From contig NW_003101661.1 of assembly GCF_000003855.2 (NCBI RefSeq), forward strand, positions 176,532 to 211,355: a stretch of DNA of 34,824 nt, given 5' to 3'. The notes under the pieces were generated by a model, which was not told the origin of the DNA, ran no database searches, and was given only the letters and a program-made list of their open reading frames with translations. Source of the DNA: Blastomyces gilchristii SLH14081. Taxonomy: Eukaryota > Ascomycota > Eurotiomycetes > Onygenales > Ajellomycetaceae. How positions within the stretch are numbered: position 1 is the first letter of the stretch; every line of letters starts with the position of its first letter. The position numbers and the translations under genes are program-made. This document shows positions 10,367 through 21,723 of this stretch, one piece after another.

Positions 10367-13300
10367 TTAGTCCTCTTCTTTCAGAAGCAGTTTTCATTGG
10401 TCAAGGGCTACTGTTTCAGATAATGCAGAACTCAGAGTTCAGATTAATTGATTATAGTTAATTCATTTCACAAGATATTGCTGACTGCAGCTGTGAAGTC
10501 TCTCATTGAGAATATTCTCAATCTCTCACTCAAGCTCATTATCTTCTTCTATGATGCCTGGTGACTGTCAGTCAGAAGTCAGTTGAGAAGAGAACAGATC
10601 AGTGACAGTACAGTGAAGCAAGCTTGTGTAGAATATATCATGAATTTCTGATAATATATCAAGACAGTAGTTGTGGCTATCTAGAACTTCTATCACTTTA
10701 TACCTGATGTGATGATAATCTAGTGTACAAGATGAATGTGTGGTTTGTATATTCTTAAGATTCAATCATACCAGATCTTCTATCTTATATTGTTCAGTGG
10801 GGTCTCAGTGAACATTGATTTGATTCTCTTGATCTTGTTTCACAGTTATCATGAAGGTCTCTGCTTAATTACAGACATCTCAGAGCTTTATTACTATATT
10901 ATCAGTGATCTGAATCAGACTGCAGAGGTCTGATATGAACTGTGTAATCTCTAGAAGATTCAACATCTTCATATGATAACTGTGTGTAAGGAAGAACAGA
11001 CTTATATCTGTTGAAATGACATCTCATTCATTAATAGTGACCTCTGCATGTAGAAGCAGATCATGTTAATCATCTTGTAAGTAATTACAGAACTTACAGA
11101 GATAGTTCTTTACAGTCTGAATTATCTATTCTGATGCATTATCAGTCTCAGAGTAATAGACAGTTAACAGACAGTATGTAATCTTGAGAACTTGACAGAT
11201 TCTTGTTCAGAGAGTGCTCATGAATTAACAACTCTGATCTGATACTATTGATCTTGACAATTCATGCATTCAATAGAATGAACTCTGTAAAAAGACTTCA
11301 GTGACTTGTTCAGCATTCATCTTATTACAAGATTTCAATATTATATCTTTCTTTAGTCAGTTAACAATAATCAGAATGTTTCTACAATTCTTACTCTCAG
11401 ATAGATCAATAGTGAAGTTAATTACTATATTTTATTAGATTTTATCAGAAATATTAAGTGATTTCAGTAGATCTTTTCTACAGTTCTTTTATAAGATAAT
11501 GAAGGAATAGTGATTACAGTTTCAGATAAAGTATCTGATACTGTTTAATATCTCAGATTAATAGAACTCTCAGAAGATTATTCTATACAGTTGTTCATGA
11601 CTTAAATGATTAGTTATATATGAATTATGTATCTCTTGCATTATCTGAGTGTGTAAGAGTTTGAAGTGAGAGACTCAGTGTCATTCACAGAATCATAGAG
11701 TGTTATTATCATTGATTGAATATTCTGAGATGTTAATTCTTACTCATAATTCTGAGAGAAATCAGAATACTTCTTGTTATACTGCTTCAGTGAGTGCTTG
11801 AAGAAGTTCATCAGTTTAAGCTACTGTATACTATAGCTTATCTAATGTAGGTTTGAGAGAAGTTGAGATATCAGTGACAGTTCTAATTGAAAAAGCATGT
11901 ATAGTGCCGTAAGCTGTTTTATCTTGATTAACTAGTATCTTCAGATTCAAGAGCTAGTACTCTTAGTTCATTCAGTGAGTATCTATTACATCAGATGATA
12001 TATCTTACTCTCATTATAAGAGAGCATCTGTTATCAAGTTCTGACTGTTAGAATGATAGTATAGTGTAAAATGAAAGCAGCTTAAAAACTCAGATTATTA
12101 TATTTATTATTCAGTGAGTTTATAAGTAGTTATGAAGTATTTGAGATTTTTAGAATCTATGACTATCTCAAATTCAGATATACTTCAGAGTTCAGAGTCT
12201 TATTCTTCTAAACAGTGTATAATTATGAGAAGTTTCTTATCATAGATCTCATAATTGCATTCAGTGAGACTCAGTTTCTTAGATATAAAGACACATGATT
12301 GTAGAACATCTTTATTATTATATTATAATATCACTTCTTCTATCACATAGTCAGAGAAATCAGCTTCAATAACTATTTTATAATCAGAATTGAATATTAT
12401 CAGCAGAGAAGTATTAATGAATATCTTCTTTATCTATATAAATGCAGCTTTGATGTCTGCTAATCATTGAAATACTGAGTCTTTCTTAGTAAGTTCTATA
12501 AGTGATCTTATGATATCTGAGAAGTTTTATATAAATTACTGATAGAAGTTAGTAAATCTGATGAAGCTTTATACATCTTTCACAGTGTACAGAGTCTCTC
12601 ATTCAAGAATAGTAGAGATCTTCTCAGAATTTATTCAGATTCTCTTGTCAGCTTCTATAATAAAACCTAAGTATTTAGTACTCTTAACTTTGAAATTACA
12701 CTTATCAATATCAATTGATAGTTCTACTTCTCATAGTTGTTATAATACTCTTTACATATACTCTTGATATTTCTTTCTGAATTCATCAGTGAAGATGAGA
12801 ATATTATCTAGATAAGTAGATACAAATTCATCAAGAAAGTTTTGAAGTGCTTAATTAATATACTTCTGAAATATACTGAGAGCATTGATCAGTTCAAAGA
12901 GTGTGACTACTTATTCAAAGAGATTATATCATATTCAGAATACTGTAAGTCACTCATCTTCTTCAGTGATGTGAATCTTATAAAATACAGTAATGATATC
13001 TAACTTTGTAAATCATTGAGCTTATTCAATACAAGCTAGAGTTTCATTAATAAGAGATAAAGAATAATAATCTTTCTTTGTTAATCTATTCAATTCTTGA
13101 TAATCTACACAGAATCAGAGTTCTTCATCTGATTTCTTTGCAAAGAGAATAGAGACTGTGATGAAAGAGTTACTAATATATATAAATTCTTTATTCAACA
13201 GATCATTGAGTGTCTTTCAAAGAAGAAGTAGTTCATCTTAGAATATGTTATAAAGAGAGTCTCATGACAGTTCAGAGTTCTTATTATTCTTTTTCTCTAA

Positions 13301-15123
13301 CTTAATACTGTGATTCACTTCAGAACCTTGTAAGAGAGATATATTTATAATATTATCTTATCAGAAGACATCTAGATATTCATGATATTATTGAGAGAAT
13401 TTTATACAAGAATCTGTTATTATAACACAGAATAACTTTTCTAGAGTCTTTTTGATATTAATCAGACTGATAGAATAGATTGATATATAATTCTACTATC
13501 AGTGAACTTGTCAGTGACTCTGTCAGTGATTTTGATAATGACTTCTTTTTTGAAGTATTTTATAAGTGTTGACAGAGATCTGTGTAAGATTCATAGTCTT
13601 GTAAATATTATCTTTATGAATTCTATTATTATTAGAGAATATCAAGCTTCTGTTTTAAGCATTTAGCAAGATGCCTTGTTCACATGATCAGACAAGTTCT
13701 AATATAAGATTATAATTGAGATTATCAACTTCATATATATAGACATCTTCACATTGATATTCTCTCATATCTATGTTTAGTTTCACTATATAACAGATAT
13801 AAATATCTTTCAGATCATTAAATTCTGCAAGAAGTCAGGATTTTAATAAAGAAATACACTGAAGATTATGACATCTTATGACTGAAGATTTTATCATTGC
13901 ATAGTGATATAGACTGCTGTCTATCATGGCTTTCATATTATATATATTATCAATTACAGTAGATACAAAAATTGCATTCATTATTATTTTCTCTTTAAAT
14001 TATTGTTATCTGACCTCTTCAAGCTTCTGTTTACAAATTTGAACAGAAGCTAATCTTTTCTCTGTTTCACTGAGATATTCTAATAGTTATCTTCTGAATC
14101 TTTCTCTAATATAATGTGATTGACACAGACAGGTGCTGATCTTTCTCTCAAGTGTGAAGACACATAGATTAATCAGCAGTTGTAAGTGATGTGTTTTGAT
14201 TGATTACAGTTGATGCACACTTTATGTTGATATTGATTAGTGACTTCTTCAGAAGTGATCTCAGAGACTTGAAAGTCTGTTCAAATGATGGAAACTCTTG
14301 CTTATGCATAGATATTTGAATCTATTCAGTTCATGACATCTGCATCATTGCTGTTCTTCAGTGTTAGTATATAAGTGACTGAGATGTAATGTTTTCTGTC
14401 ACTGTTCTGTATACTCTTGAGCTTGATAAGATGATCATTCAATGTTCAGAGCTGTGTGCAGAAGTCTTCATAAGTCTGGTCTTTGTCTACACTTACAAGA
14501 GTCTGTAAGAGTTCAAAAGTTAATGTCTTCTTAAGCATGCTAATCTTTATTCAATTCTCTCAAGATTGATCATCTGCTTCTAGAATCTTAGTGTTGAAGT
14601 CAGAAATGAATGTTATAAGAGAAGTGTTTCTCTGTCAGATACTCTGTAATTAATCTAATACTTTCTGTTATATGATAGTGTCTCAGAACAGAATATCAAG
14701 ATGTTTCATGATATTATCAGATGTTTGTAATGCTGATTCACATGCTTTCATTTATGAATGAAATTTCTGTTTTATGTGATTCTTTAATCATTCATTGATA
14801 TATCAATCTTGATTGATTAATGAACTGATGATATATTCATCTACACTCAGTTTCACAAGCATTTTCATTCTTTATAATGAGTAGAGAGTGAGATCAGAAG
14901 CATTAAAATATGCAGAAGTATCTAAGTATTCTTTCAGTACTTTTGTATTTGATTCTGTAGATGTTGAAATTGCATGAATTAATTATTAAATCTCTTCATA
15001 TTGAAGTTGTTGCATTGCATGCATATCAGCTATTTATTGTTATTGTAATTTCAACATTGCTTAGAGTCACTGTAATATTGTGTCTATACTCATGTTTGAG
15101 AGTTTCATATTATCATTAGACAT
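10367..15123 (-). pseudogene. Degenerate gag-pol of chromovirus Gypsy-2
   Basis: Reads right to left from ATG at 15123-15121 to TAA at 10369-10367, next to the 3' LTR. An intact CCHC zinc knuckle (CINCNQSKHITYNC) is at 14217-14176. RT palm has YLDN at 12814-12803, so the second catalytic Asp is lost, unlike Gypsy-1, where the first is lost. The GPY/F-type integrase tail is uninterrupted for 65 residues at 10765-10568 (LKNIQTTHS, YKVIEVLDSHNY). The chromodomain follows at about 10540-10390 (NELEWEIENILNER, QYLVK). Many in-frame stops separate these blocks. The chromodomain would have read methylated histone H3 and guided integration to heterochromatin in the ancestral element. Confidence 0.92.
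14176..14217 (-). other. Intact gag CCHC zinc knuckle in Gypsy-2
   Basis: Translates in one frame to CINCNQSKHITYNC, matching C-x2-C-x4-H-x4-C, the RNA-binding knuckle of retroelement nucleocapsid. The equivalent site in Gypsy-1 has lost its first Cys. It fixes the gag/pol order and strand. Confidence 0.85.
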
Positions 15124-15391
15124 GATTATATCAATTGTTGAATGTCTAATTGTATGAATATCTCATATATCTGAGTATCAGAACTCTCAGATCTTTCACT
15201 GATATTCTCTTATAAAATCTTACTCTCTTCATAAGATCTTATTACAGGGTTTAAATGACTGATGAGTAAGCTTCTATCTAAGAACTCAGTGTTCACTTAA
15301 CTGTGTTTCTCTTTCTTACATGTTGTTACATGTTCAGATATCTCTTGATGAATAATTGTTTCTAATGAGAAGACAATAAATGTTTTTCTAG

Positions 15392-15697
15392 TATAAGAGG
15401 CCTACACTGAATAGATTGATATAATATATAGATCTTATATAATAAAGAGAAAAATGTTAGAGAAGAAAAGAAAGAGAAAGTGTAGAAATCAGTGATCAGA
15501 GTGAATATTTATACATGTATATGATGATGTATATAATGAAGCTTCGGGGCGGAAGAATCTATACGCATTCATGGCGGCTGAGGATTGGCAATTGAGAATG
15601 ACTGAGAATCGGAGTGTACATGTTCGAGAGTGGAGTGGAAGAATCTATGAAGTGGAGCGGAATAGTCTATATGATTGATCGGGCGCAGCCCGCCACA
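15392..15697 (-). repeat. 5' LTR of Gypsy-2
   Basis: 306 bp. Its outer half (about 15540-15697) is the least mutated part of the whole element, keeping GGGGCGG, GGCGGCTG, ATCGGAG and the GC hairpin CGGGCGCAGCCCG at 15680-15692. The inner end reads TATAAGAGG instead of TGTAAGAGG. Confidence 0.93.
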
Positions 15698-15702
15698 ATG
15701 CA
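15698..15702. repeat. Target-site duplication of Gypsy-2, right copy
   Basis: ATGCA directly after the CGCCACA terminus, identical to 10057-10061. Confidence 0.9.
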
Positions 15703-16708
15703 TAATGTATTACAATATACTCAGGATTTTCATTTGCATTGCAGAATGAGTACTCTGTTGAATCAAATCTATCATCAAATCTTTGTATATAGAATTTGAA
15801 ATAATTATGTTCTAGTTTCAGCTGAATTATAGATGAGAATATTTTCTTTTTACAGTTAATTGAACAAGATTTTCACTTTGATTTTATCTCAAATCTTGAA
15901 TAATGTATGCTCTTCTGTTGTTTCTGCCAGCTTTCATTTCACTTGTTTAAACAAGATTCTTTTATCTTTCTTTTTATAAAAGACTAGAAAACAATTTTTT
16001 GAATAGATCTGCTTAATTCTGAACTCTTTCTTACAGCTGAATCAGCCAATTCATTGTCATGAATATTCATATAAGCAGAAACTCAGTGCAGATGAATTAT
16101 CAGTTTTGATATTCTTCTTTTTTGAATTTTTAAAACAGAGTTTAAAATCAGTTCAAGATTTATTTGATCATTATGAATCTGACTATTTCTAAGTCTTTTT
16201 AAAGCAGCTTAACTATCAGAGAATATTCATATCTCTTTCAAACTATTTTCTCTTTTATAAGATTTTATTTCAATGAGTTTGAAAGCTTTCACTATTATAA
16301 ATAGTTCAGTATCAAAGACTTCAGCTTCACAGTCTAAATTTTAGAAATCTGAGATAAAATTGATATTATCTTCAGTATAAGCAATGCCTGCATCTAATCT
16401 ATTCAAATTCTCATTTTTTAAGCTATCTGAATAAATCAGAATAGAGTCTTCTATATTGATTGTAGAAATTCTCTTCAAATGCTGTTTATATTCTTTCTCT
16501 TTAGATAGTTCACTTATTTACAAGTCTATAAGAGATTCAAGCTTTTCTCTCCAGGGAGATATCTTCTCATGATCAACTTTTTCAATATTTAAAGAAGAAA
16601 ATTGATCTTTAACTACTGAGCATAGTCTGTATAGTTGAGAAGGCATTTTCTTTGAAGAATTATTTTCATTTCAATCAAGAAATCTATTCCAATCTAGTTC
16701 ATTTCCAG
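15703..16708 (-). pseudogene. LINE-2 (reverse) C-terminal region with RNase H domain
   Basis: Reverse-strand remnant of a LINE ORF2 from after the RT to the C-terminus. RNase H motifs appear in order: YSDSLKNENLN (first Asp, about 16455-16420), EVFDTELF (Glu, about 16320), IFSDS followed by AALKRLRNSQ (Asp, about 16225-16180), and NELADSAVRKS (last Asp, about 16060-16020). Several stops interrupt the frame. An RNase H after the RT is typical of the I/Tad1-type LINEs common in fungi. The 5' boundary with the forward LINE is near 16708; GTTATTA occurs there and at 9487-9493 and could be a short target duplication, though the TTA repeat makes this ambiguous. It may be the same family as LINE-1, which breaks off before this domain. 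Confidence 0.8.
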
Positions 16709-17612
16709 AGTTATTAATATAAAAGATACATTTAATCATGTTTCAAAGATAAAGATGATTCAGACTTTAAAGATGTTAAAACTGTCACTTTCTCTAATAA
16801 AATGAGTTAACTGTCTTATATCTAAAAGAATCATACAACTATTCTTTAATGAAATAAAATAAAATAAGACTGAGATAAAAATAGAAGTACTGTAAGAATC
16901 TTCAATCTCACTCATTTTATTTGTAATATACACTGTATATCTATTCAAGAATAGAGATATGAAAATAGTGAGATCTTCAAGCTATATAAATGATATTGAT
17001 CTAGTCTACTATTCAAAAACAATCAAAGAGAATTTAGAAGTGATTGAAAAAGCAGTAAAGAAAATCTTTGTTAGAGCAGATATCAATCAAATTCAATTAA
17101 ATATAAATAAAACTAAGTTAATTCATTTCTTTTCTAGATTCAATGAGAAAAAACTATGTCTAACTCTATTGAATAGAGAGATTAAACTCAGTTTGAATGT
17201 TAAATAATTAGAAGTATGATTAAACTCTAAGTTGAATTTTAAATATTATATTCAACAAAGAACTATCAAGACAGAAAGACTAATGAATAGCATAATCAGA
17301 CTATCAAATACAGCGAGAGATCTATTCTTTCAGGCTATGAGACAGTTATACATAGCCTGTATCATCTCACTAGCTAATTATAAAGTTTAAGTTTGATGAA
17401 ATAATCAAGGAAATTTCACTGAACTCTTTTAAATTCTGTAAAACAGAGTTTTGAGAAGAATTCTGAGAGCATTCAAATCATCTTCTATTAAAGCAATGAA
17501 AATTGAAACATCAATTTCTTCTCTTGCTATTAGATTTGAAAAGACCTGTATAAACTATGCTCTGAGAGTTATGAAGATGAGCTCAAATTATATAATCAGA
17601 TGTGATTCAAAG
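16709..17612 (+). pseudogene. LINE-1 (forward) reverse transcriptase, C-terminal half
   Basis: Continues the RT frame of 8464-9487. Palm motif A is NIKDTFNHVSK (about 16716-16748; DxKxAFDHVSK in relatives). Then come LIKxVNCLISKRIIQLFF, the ESSISLILFVIYT block (PQGSPLSPILF in relatives) at 16896-16934, and motif C YIND at 16983-16994, where YVDD is expected, so the second of the paired Asp survives and the first is Asn. An 82-residue stop-free run covers 16959-17207; thumb and linker blocks (RQLYIAC, RRILRAFKSSSIKAM) follow to about 17600. The frame then runs directly into the GC-rich island. Three or more stops kill the gene. Confidence 0.87.
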
Positions 17613-17875
17613 GTTGCTTCGGCGCCAGAGGCCATTTCAATTTCCGAAGATGACAACGCCGCCGAGACTACTCCCTCCCGCCTCTAAGCTTCTTCTGTTA
17701 TTTCCTCTCCCTCTCCTGCGGGGAAGGTTGTGCGCACATCAGGTCATAAGCATTTGGCCCTGAATGGCTCCCACCGTCGTTTGTCCGGTCCTGCACTTCC
17801 TCCTTCTTTCATTTCTGCCGCCTCTGCCTCCCCTGCCCTGGCTTCTGGTCCTGCAGATCTCACACTCTTCTTCAA
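17613..17875 (+). other. GC-rich unmutated island with Ala/Ser/Pro-rich coding frame
   Basis: About 260 bp with many CG, CC and GG dinucleotides, in stark contrast to all flanking DNA. On the plus strand one frame, the same as the preceding LINE frame, is open across it except for one TAA at 17685-17687. The encoded peptide is rich in Ala, Ser and Pro with a basic patch (HKHLALNGSHRR), a composition typical of disordered regions. I recognise no domain. It could be a fragment of a host gene, a recently inserted piece of an element that is unique in the genome and so spared, or part of a LINE ORF1. No target duplication was found. Confidence 0.6.
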
Positions 17876-18639
17876 TTTTTCTATGTGTATGTGTACATAT
17901 TTCTATATTAGCATTCCAGTCAATCTTGTGATAAATAATATTAATGTTGTATTCAGAGTGATACAGAAATCAGAAATATACATGATATTGTTACAAGAGT
18001 GACTTACAGCCCTTGAATTCCTTGTAGATCTCAAGTTTTAAGATTTCCTTTATTTTTGATATTTTTCAGATGATGTGACATTGAAAATAGATTAAATATG
18101 TAATATATGAAAAGAGATAAGATGTATATAATAACATTTGTCTTTTTGCAGCTGAATCTTATAGTTGACAATTAATTCATTATCTCTTAAGTTATTTTCT
18201 TTTCTTTTCTTATACTTTTTCTTTGTCTGCTAGTCACTACTCTTACCTGACCTCTATATAGTACAGCATTCAGTGACTAGGTTCAGCAGCTTTTATCTTT
18301 TGTGATTCTGTCTTATATATTATACTGTCTCTCTTTGCTCACTCAGATCACTACAGTAAACAGCTCATTGAAACTAATCTTATTCAATCTCTAAGTGTTC
18401 TCAGAAGTTGAGATAACTTGATCTCACATATCTGTGAATGTTTCAGATGCTTTATCCTCTGTTATCTCTGTAATTGAACTGATATAAACAGTTGAATTCA
18501 ACTCTGAATTTCTTTTTCTTCTATAATCTGATTCATATACAAGTCTGCTGCTTTGAGATCACTCTTTACTGTATTATATTCACTGTCTGCAGTGTATTAT
18601 CATATAATCAGCTACAGTCTCATTACTTATTGAAGTATG
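17876..18639. other. AT-rich mutated stretch without an assignable gene
   Basis: Stops in all frames. It lies downstream (on the minus strand) of the gypsy integrase at 18640-19494, so it probably holds the rest of that pol gene, its 3' untranslated region and perhaps an LTR, but I could not identify LTR ends. A 9-bp perfect inverted repeat (CTAGTCACT / AGTGACTAG) brackets 18230-18280. Confidence 0.4.
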
Positions 18640-19494
18640 ATGTTCATCTGATTTCTTCATTACTTTTCATTCTTTTCTTATAATCATGAAAAGATCAGAA
18701 TAAGTGAAATTATCTGATTTATAAATGTCTATGATTTCTCTTACTTTGTAAGACTTTTCAATCATAAGTCTGTTCTTTTTCAATACTGATGATAGTGCTG
18801 TGAATAATTATAATTCACTCAGATCTTGCATCTTCATCTCTATAAGATATGAATTATTTATTAAGTTGTATAAGACTTATCTCTCTGATTCTTTCAATGG
18901 ATATATTCTCAGAGAATGTGATTTGATTATTTTATAGAATATAAATTATCTAGATTAAAACTTCTCAGAACTCTTATTATATATAAGAATTCACATTATT
19001 ATCTTGAGACTCAATTTCTTAACTAGTGAGTCTCATATTGTATTTGATTGAATTGCTCAGTTCAGAAGTAACTTATTAACTTTTACACATGTGTGGCTAA
19101 TCTCTTTCAATCTTAGTTTCATATCTGTGACTACTGCTTTCATAATTGCTTTCTCTTTCACCTTTTTCAAAGCATTCTCTGAGATGCGCGGATGCAATTA
19201 ATATAACAGATAGAATAATGAACACTTGAAGACTGCATACTGCTGAATTCATGTGACTAATAATATCTGTCTGAGATATTCATTTCATAGTCTTATAGAC
19301 TTACTTACTAGATATTTCATCAGTATGTTACTTAGAATTTTATTCAAGTGTTTCATCTTTCTGTTCATCTGCAGATAATATGATATTATTCTATAATATT
19401 TTATCTGAAACTAGCTTATGAAATGCCTCACTACTTCTTCTACAACATTCATATCATTATCAGTCAGAATTTCATGTGATATTTCATAGTTAGA
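18640..19494 (-). pseudogene. Gypsy-4: integrase C-terminal part of a Ty3/gypsy element
   Basis: Read right to left from the hAT junction. Near 19460 is EILTDND, the second-Asp block of the DDE core (ILTDNG in relatives). It is followed by RHFIS, MKHLNKIL in the place of the VERLNxTL Glu block (Glu lost), then KYLVSKS.RLWNEYL and SLFYLLY.LHPRISENAL, a block well conserved in gypsy integrases. A SSEKF...YKIIKSH region at about 18990-18880 fits the GPY/F module. Stops are scattered throughout. The upstream RT part is missing because hAT copy B is inserted just before EILTDND; I did not find its continuation at the other end of the hAT. It may or may not be the Gypsy-3 family. Confidence 0.75.
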
Positions 19495-19509
19495 CTGACC
19501 GGCGGGACC
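19495..19509 (-). repeat. Terminal inverted-repeat-like end of hAT copy B
   Basis: CTGACCGGCGGGACC, 12 of 15 identical to the reverse complement of 2841-2855. It is one of very few CpG-containing stretches for kilobases and lies at the exact junction with the Gypsy-4 integrase frame. Confidence 0.5.
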
Positions 19510-19859
19510 ATGAATTTCACATTTGATTTCATTTGATCAGGTCTCATACATTTCTTGACATGACTCTCACCAGGACCAAGCATCAAAAAAATCTGAAAAT
19601 GGATCATTTCTGAGAGAAATGAGATGAAAAATGACCAGATTTAATACAAGAACAGTGAAATGAGAGTAATTTCTCAGAATAAACTGTGAAAGATGATCAT
19701 TCTTTCAAAATCAGAATGAGACTGAGACTGAAGATCAAATTCAGTCTCATTCAGTTCATTCAGTGATTGCTTATATAATCAGAATTTGGTAATGATTATT
19801 AATAATACCTATGAAATAACTAAATACATTCTTGTGTAAGTGTATTCTTCACTTTCTCA

Positions 19860-20640
19860 TGAAAACTACACTTCTCTGATATACTGTGATCAGAGGTATT
19901 AAACTGTCTGATAATTTCATATTTTATAATGATAAGTTTCTTGATTATTTCTTCTTATAATTGTTCTCAGTAATAGTAATAAATATCTTGACTTGAGTTA
20001 AACTTTCACTTCATTCTCATCTCTGTTAATGAAATTATCAGAGTATCATACATTATCAGTGTAATAGTGAAATATATACTCTTAACAATTTTTCATAACT
20101 CTAGAATTGATTTGACATGTCAATTCATCAGATTATCTTGAAGATAGTAGTCAAATTCAGTTTTATAAGCATGTAGTTTTGCCTGATTTTCAGTTGTAAT
20201 TAATATATGCAAGTTCTATTTCAAAGTTAGTATTATAATTCTATATAATATAAAGTATTATCAAAGATTATTACTTACTAGAGAATTTTATTTCACTGTC
20301 TTCACATCTCTAATATCTGCTCATTCAAATCTCTGATAATTAGTATTGTAGTAGTCTCAGACTAATTTAATATACAAGTCTCATTTCTTCTCTGTTCAAT
20401 CTTGAGAAGTGTAGATATTAACTCAATAGAAGAGATCTAGTAGAGCTGCTATAGTATAGTACTCTGTAAAAGATTGTTCAGTTTTGCTGTAATAATATGC
20501 CAGTTTATCTCTTACAGTAATAATAGCCTGCACTATAGTATTATCTGAGACTGAATTTCTTTTTAAGTGATTCAACTGCTTCTCAAGATGAGTAAATAAA
20601 CTATTATACACTTATCAGACTGACTGTAGTATTAATGTAT
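19860..20640 (-). pseudogene. Broken hAT transposase, C-terminal half (copy B)
   Basis: A stop-free 62-residue run at 20611-20423 reads MYNSLFTHLEKQLNHL... DKLAYYYSKTE...YTIAALLD. This matches the hAT transposase segment 'YN.LFDHLE ... KL..YY..T ... Y.IA..L.P' just before the last catalytic region. The C-terminal dimerisation region follows at about 20180-19930 (TEFDYYLQD, then a block in the place of 'ARDxLxIPAT', then FNSSQDIYYY). Stops interrupt the second part. The better state of this copy supports the family call for both. The catalytic Asp and Glu cannot be placed with certainty, and no zinc finger was recognised upstream (20640-22700), which is too eroded to read. Confidence 0.7.
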
Positions 20641-21723
20641 AAGTGATTGAAACTGTCTTCATTGTCTTATAAAACTGAAATAGTAAATCAATCACATATT
20701 TCAACTGAGATCACTTCATATCAGAAAGTTTTAATATCTGAATCTTTTCTTAATCAGAGTATTATACTCAATGATCAATTATCTGACATAATTAAAGAGT
20801 CTAAAAAGTTATCTTATATATTGAACTTTATCAGATTTCAATATTCTGTATTATATTCAATAATATGACTGATTTGTTTGTTTATTGAATATCATAGAAT
20901 CATTGTTATTATTTAGAAGAGATACAAATTACATTAACAATGTTTTAAATCTATGATATTTAAATTATTAGTTAATCTATTCAAAATTAACAGTAGCATT
21001 ATTAAAAAGCATTATTAAAAAATAATATTAAAAAGTATTATCAAAAAATATTATCTTTTATGAAGTGAATGTAAAAGTTACTTGAGTAATTACTTTCATC
21101 TCATTCTCATCTCAAGAATCAGTCATTTTATTATTCATTGTCTTGATATTAAGATTCTTCATCAGTGTTTATATCACAAGTTGAATCATATAAGTAATAC
21201 AGAGAATATGACCTTGTTTACTATTTCAGAAATACAAAGCCAATTTTTACTCTAAACTCTTCATCATAGTATAGTTATTCACAGTATTATCAGTTATAAT
21301 TATAAGAAGACTGAGATTAATATCTTAATAGTTATTTTTAATCACTATCATTAATATCTCTGTTATATAATTCTCAGTATGACTACTAATCAATGATTCA
21401 AATCTAATTAATGTCTCTTGATAAGTTCAGTTCTTATCAATGTAATAACATATAACTTCTATAAATGTAAGATTATTTATACTAGTTCATGTATTCACTG
21501 TAAGAGATACTCTTTAATGATTCTTCAACTCTGATTCTAGATATTGTATATTGACTTTATAGTGTGTCTTAAGATTGAACTAAAGACATGATTAATATGA
21601 AATATGAAGATTTGAATTAAGCATTTAAAGAAGTGTTCAGAATTTGAGGTTTTCAATTGATTAAAGAGAAAGATTCAGAAATATATATATATAAAGAAAT
21701 TATTTATAAAAGTTATTAGATAA

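Larger units (their letters stand above)
10062..15697 (-). mobile_element. Gypsy-2: complete Ty3/gypsy chromovirus, reverse strand
   Basis: 5,636-bp element with two LTRs (10062-10366 and 15392-15697) in TG...CA form, flanked by a perfect 5-bp duplication ATGCA at 10057-10061 and 15698-15702. It is the same family as Gypsy-1 and shares the domain order, but is mutated at different sites. It lies inside the reverse-strand LINE-2 and is therefore younger than it. Structurally complete but coding-dead. Confidence 0.95.

Noticed and set aside
12561..12767. 68-codon plus-strand frame
   Set aside because: It is antisense to the Gypsy-2 RT and mirrors the antisense frame at 5779-5985 in the sister element, so it is a shadow and not a conserved gene.
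15614..15799. 61-codon plus-strand frame spanning the Gypsy-2 LTR edge
   Set aside because: It crosses an LTR boundary and a target duplication; the frame is chance, helped by the less mutated LTR end.
16760..16948. 62-codon minus-strand frame
   Set aside because: The plus strand carries the LINE-1 palm and ILFVIYT motifs over the same bases, which are far more specific.
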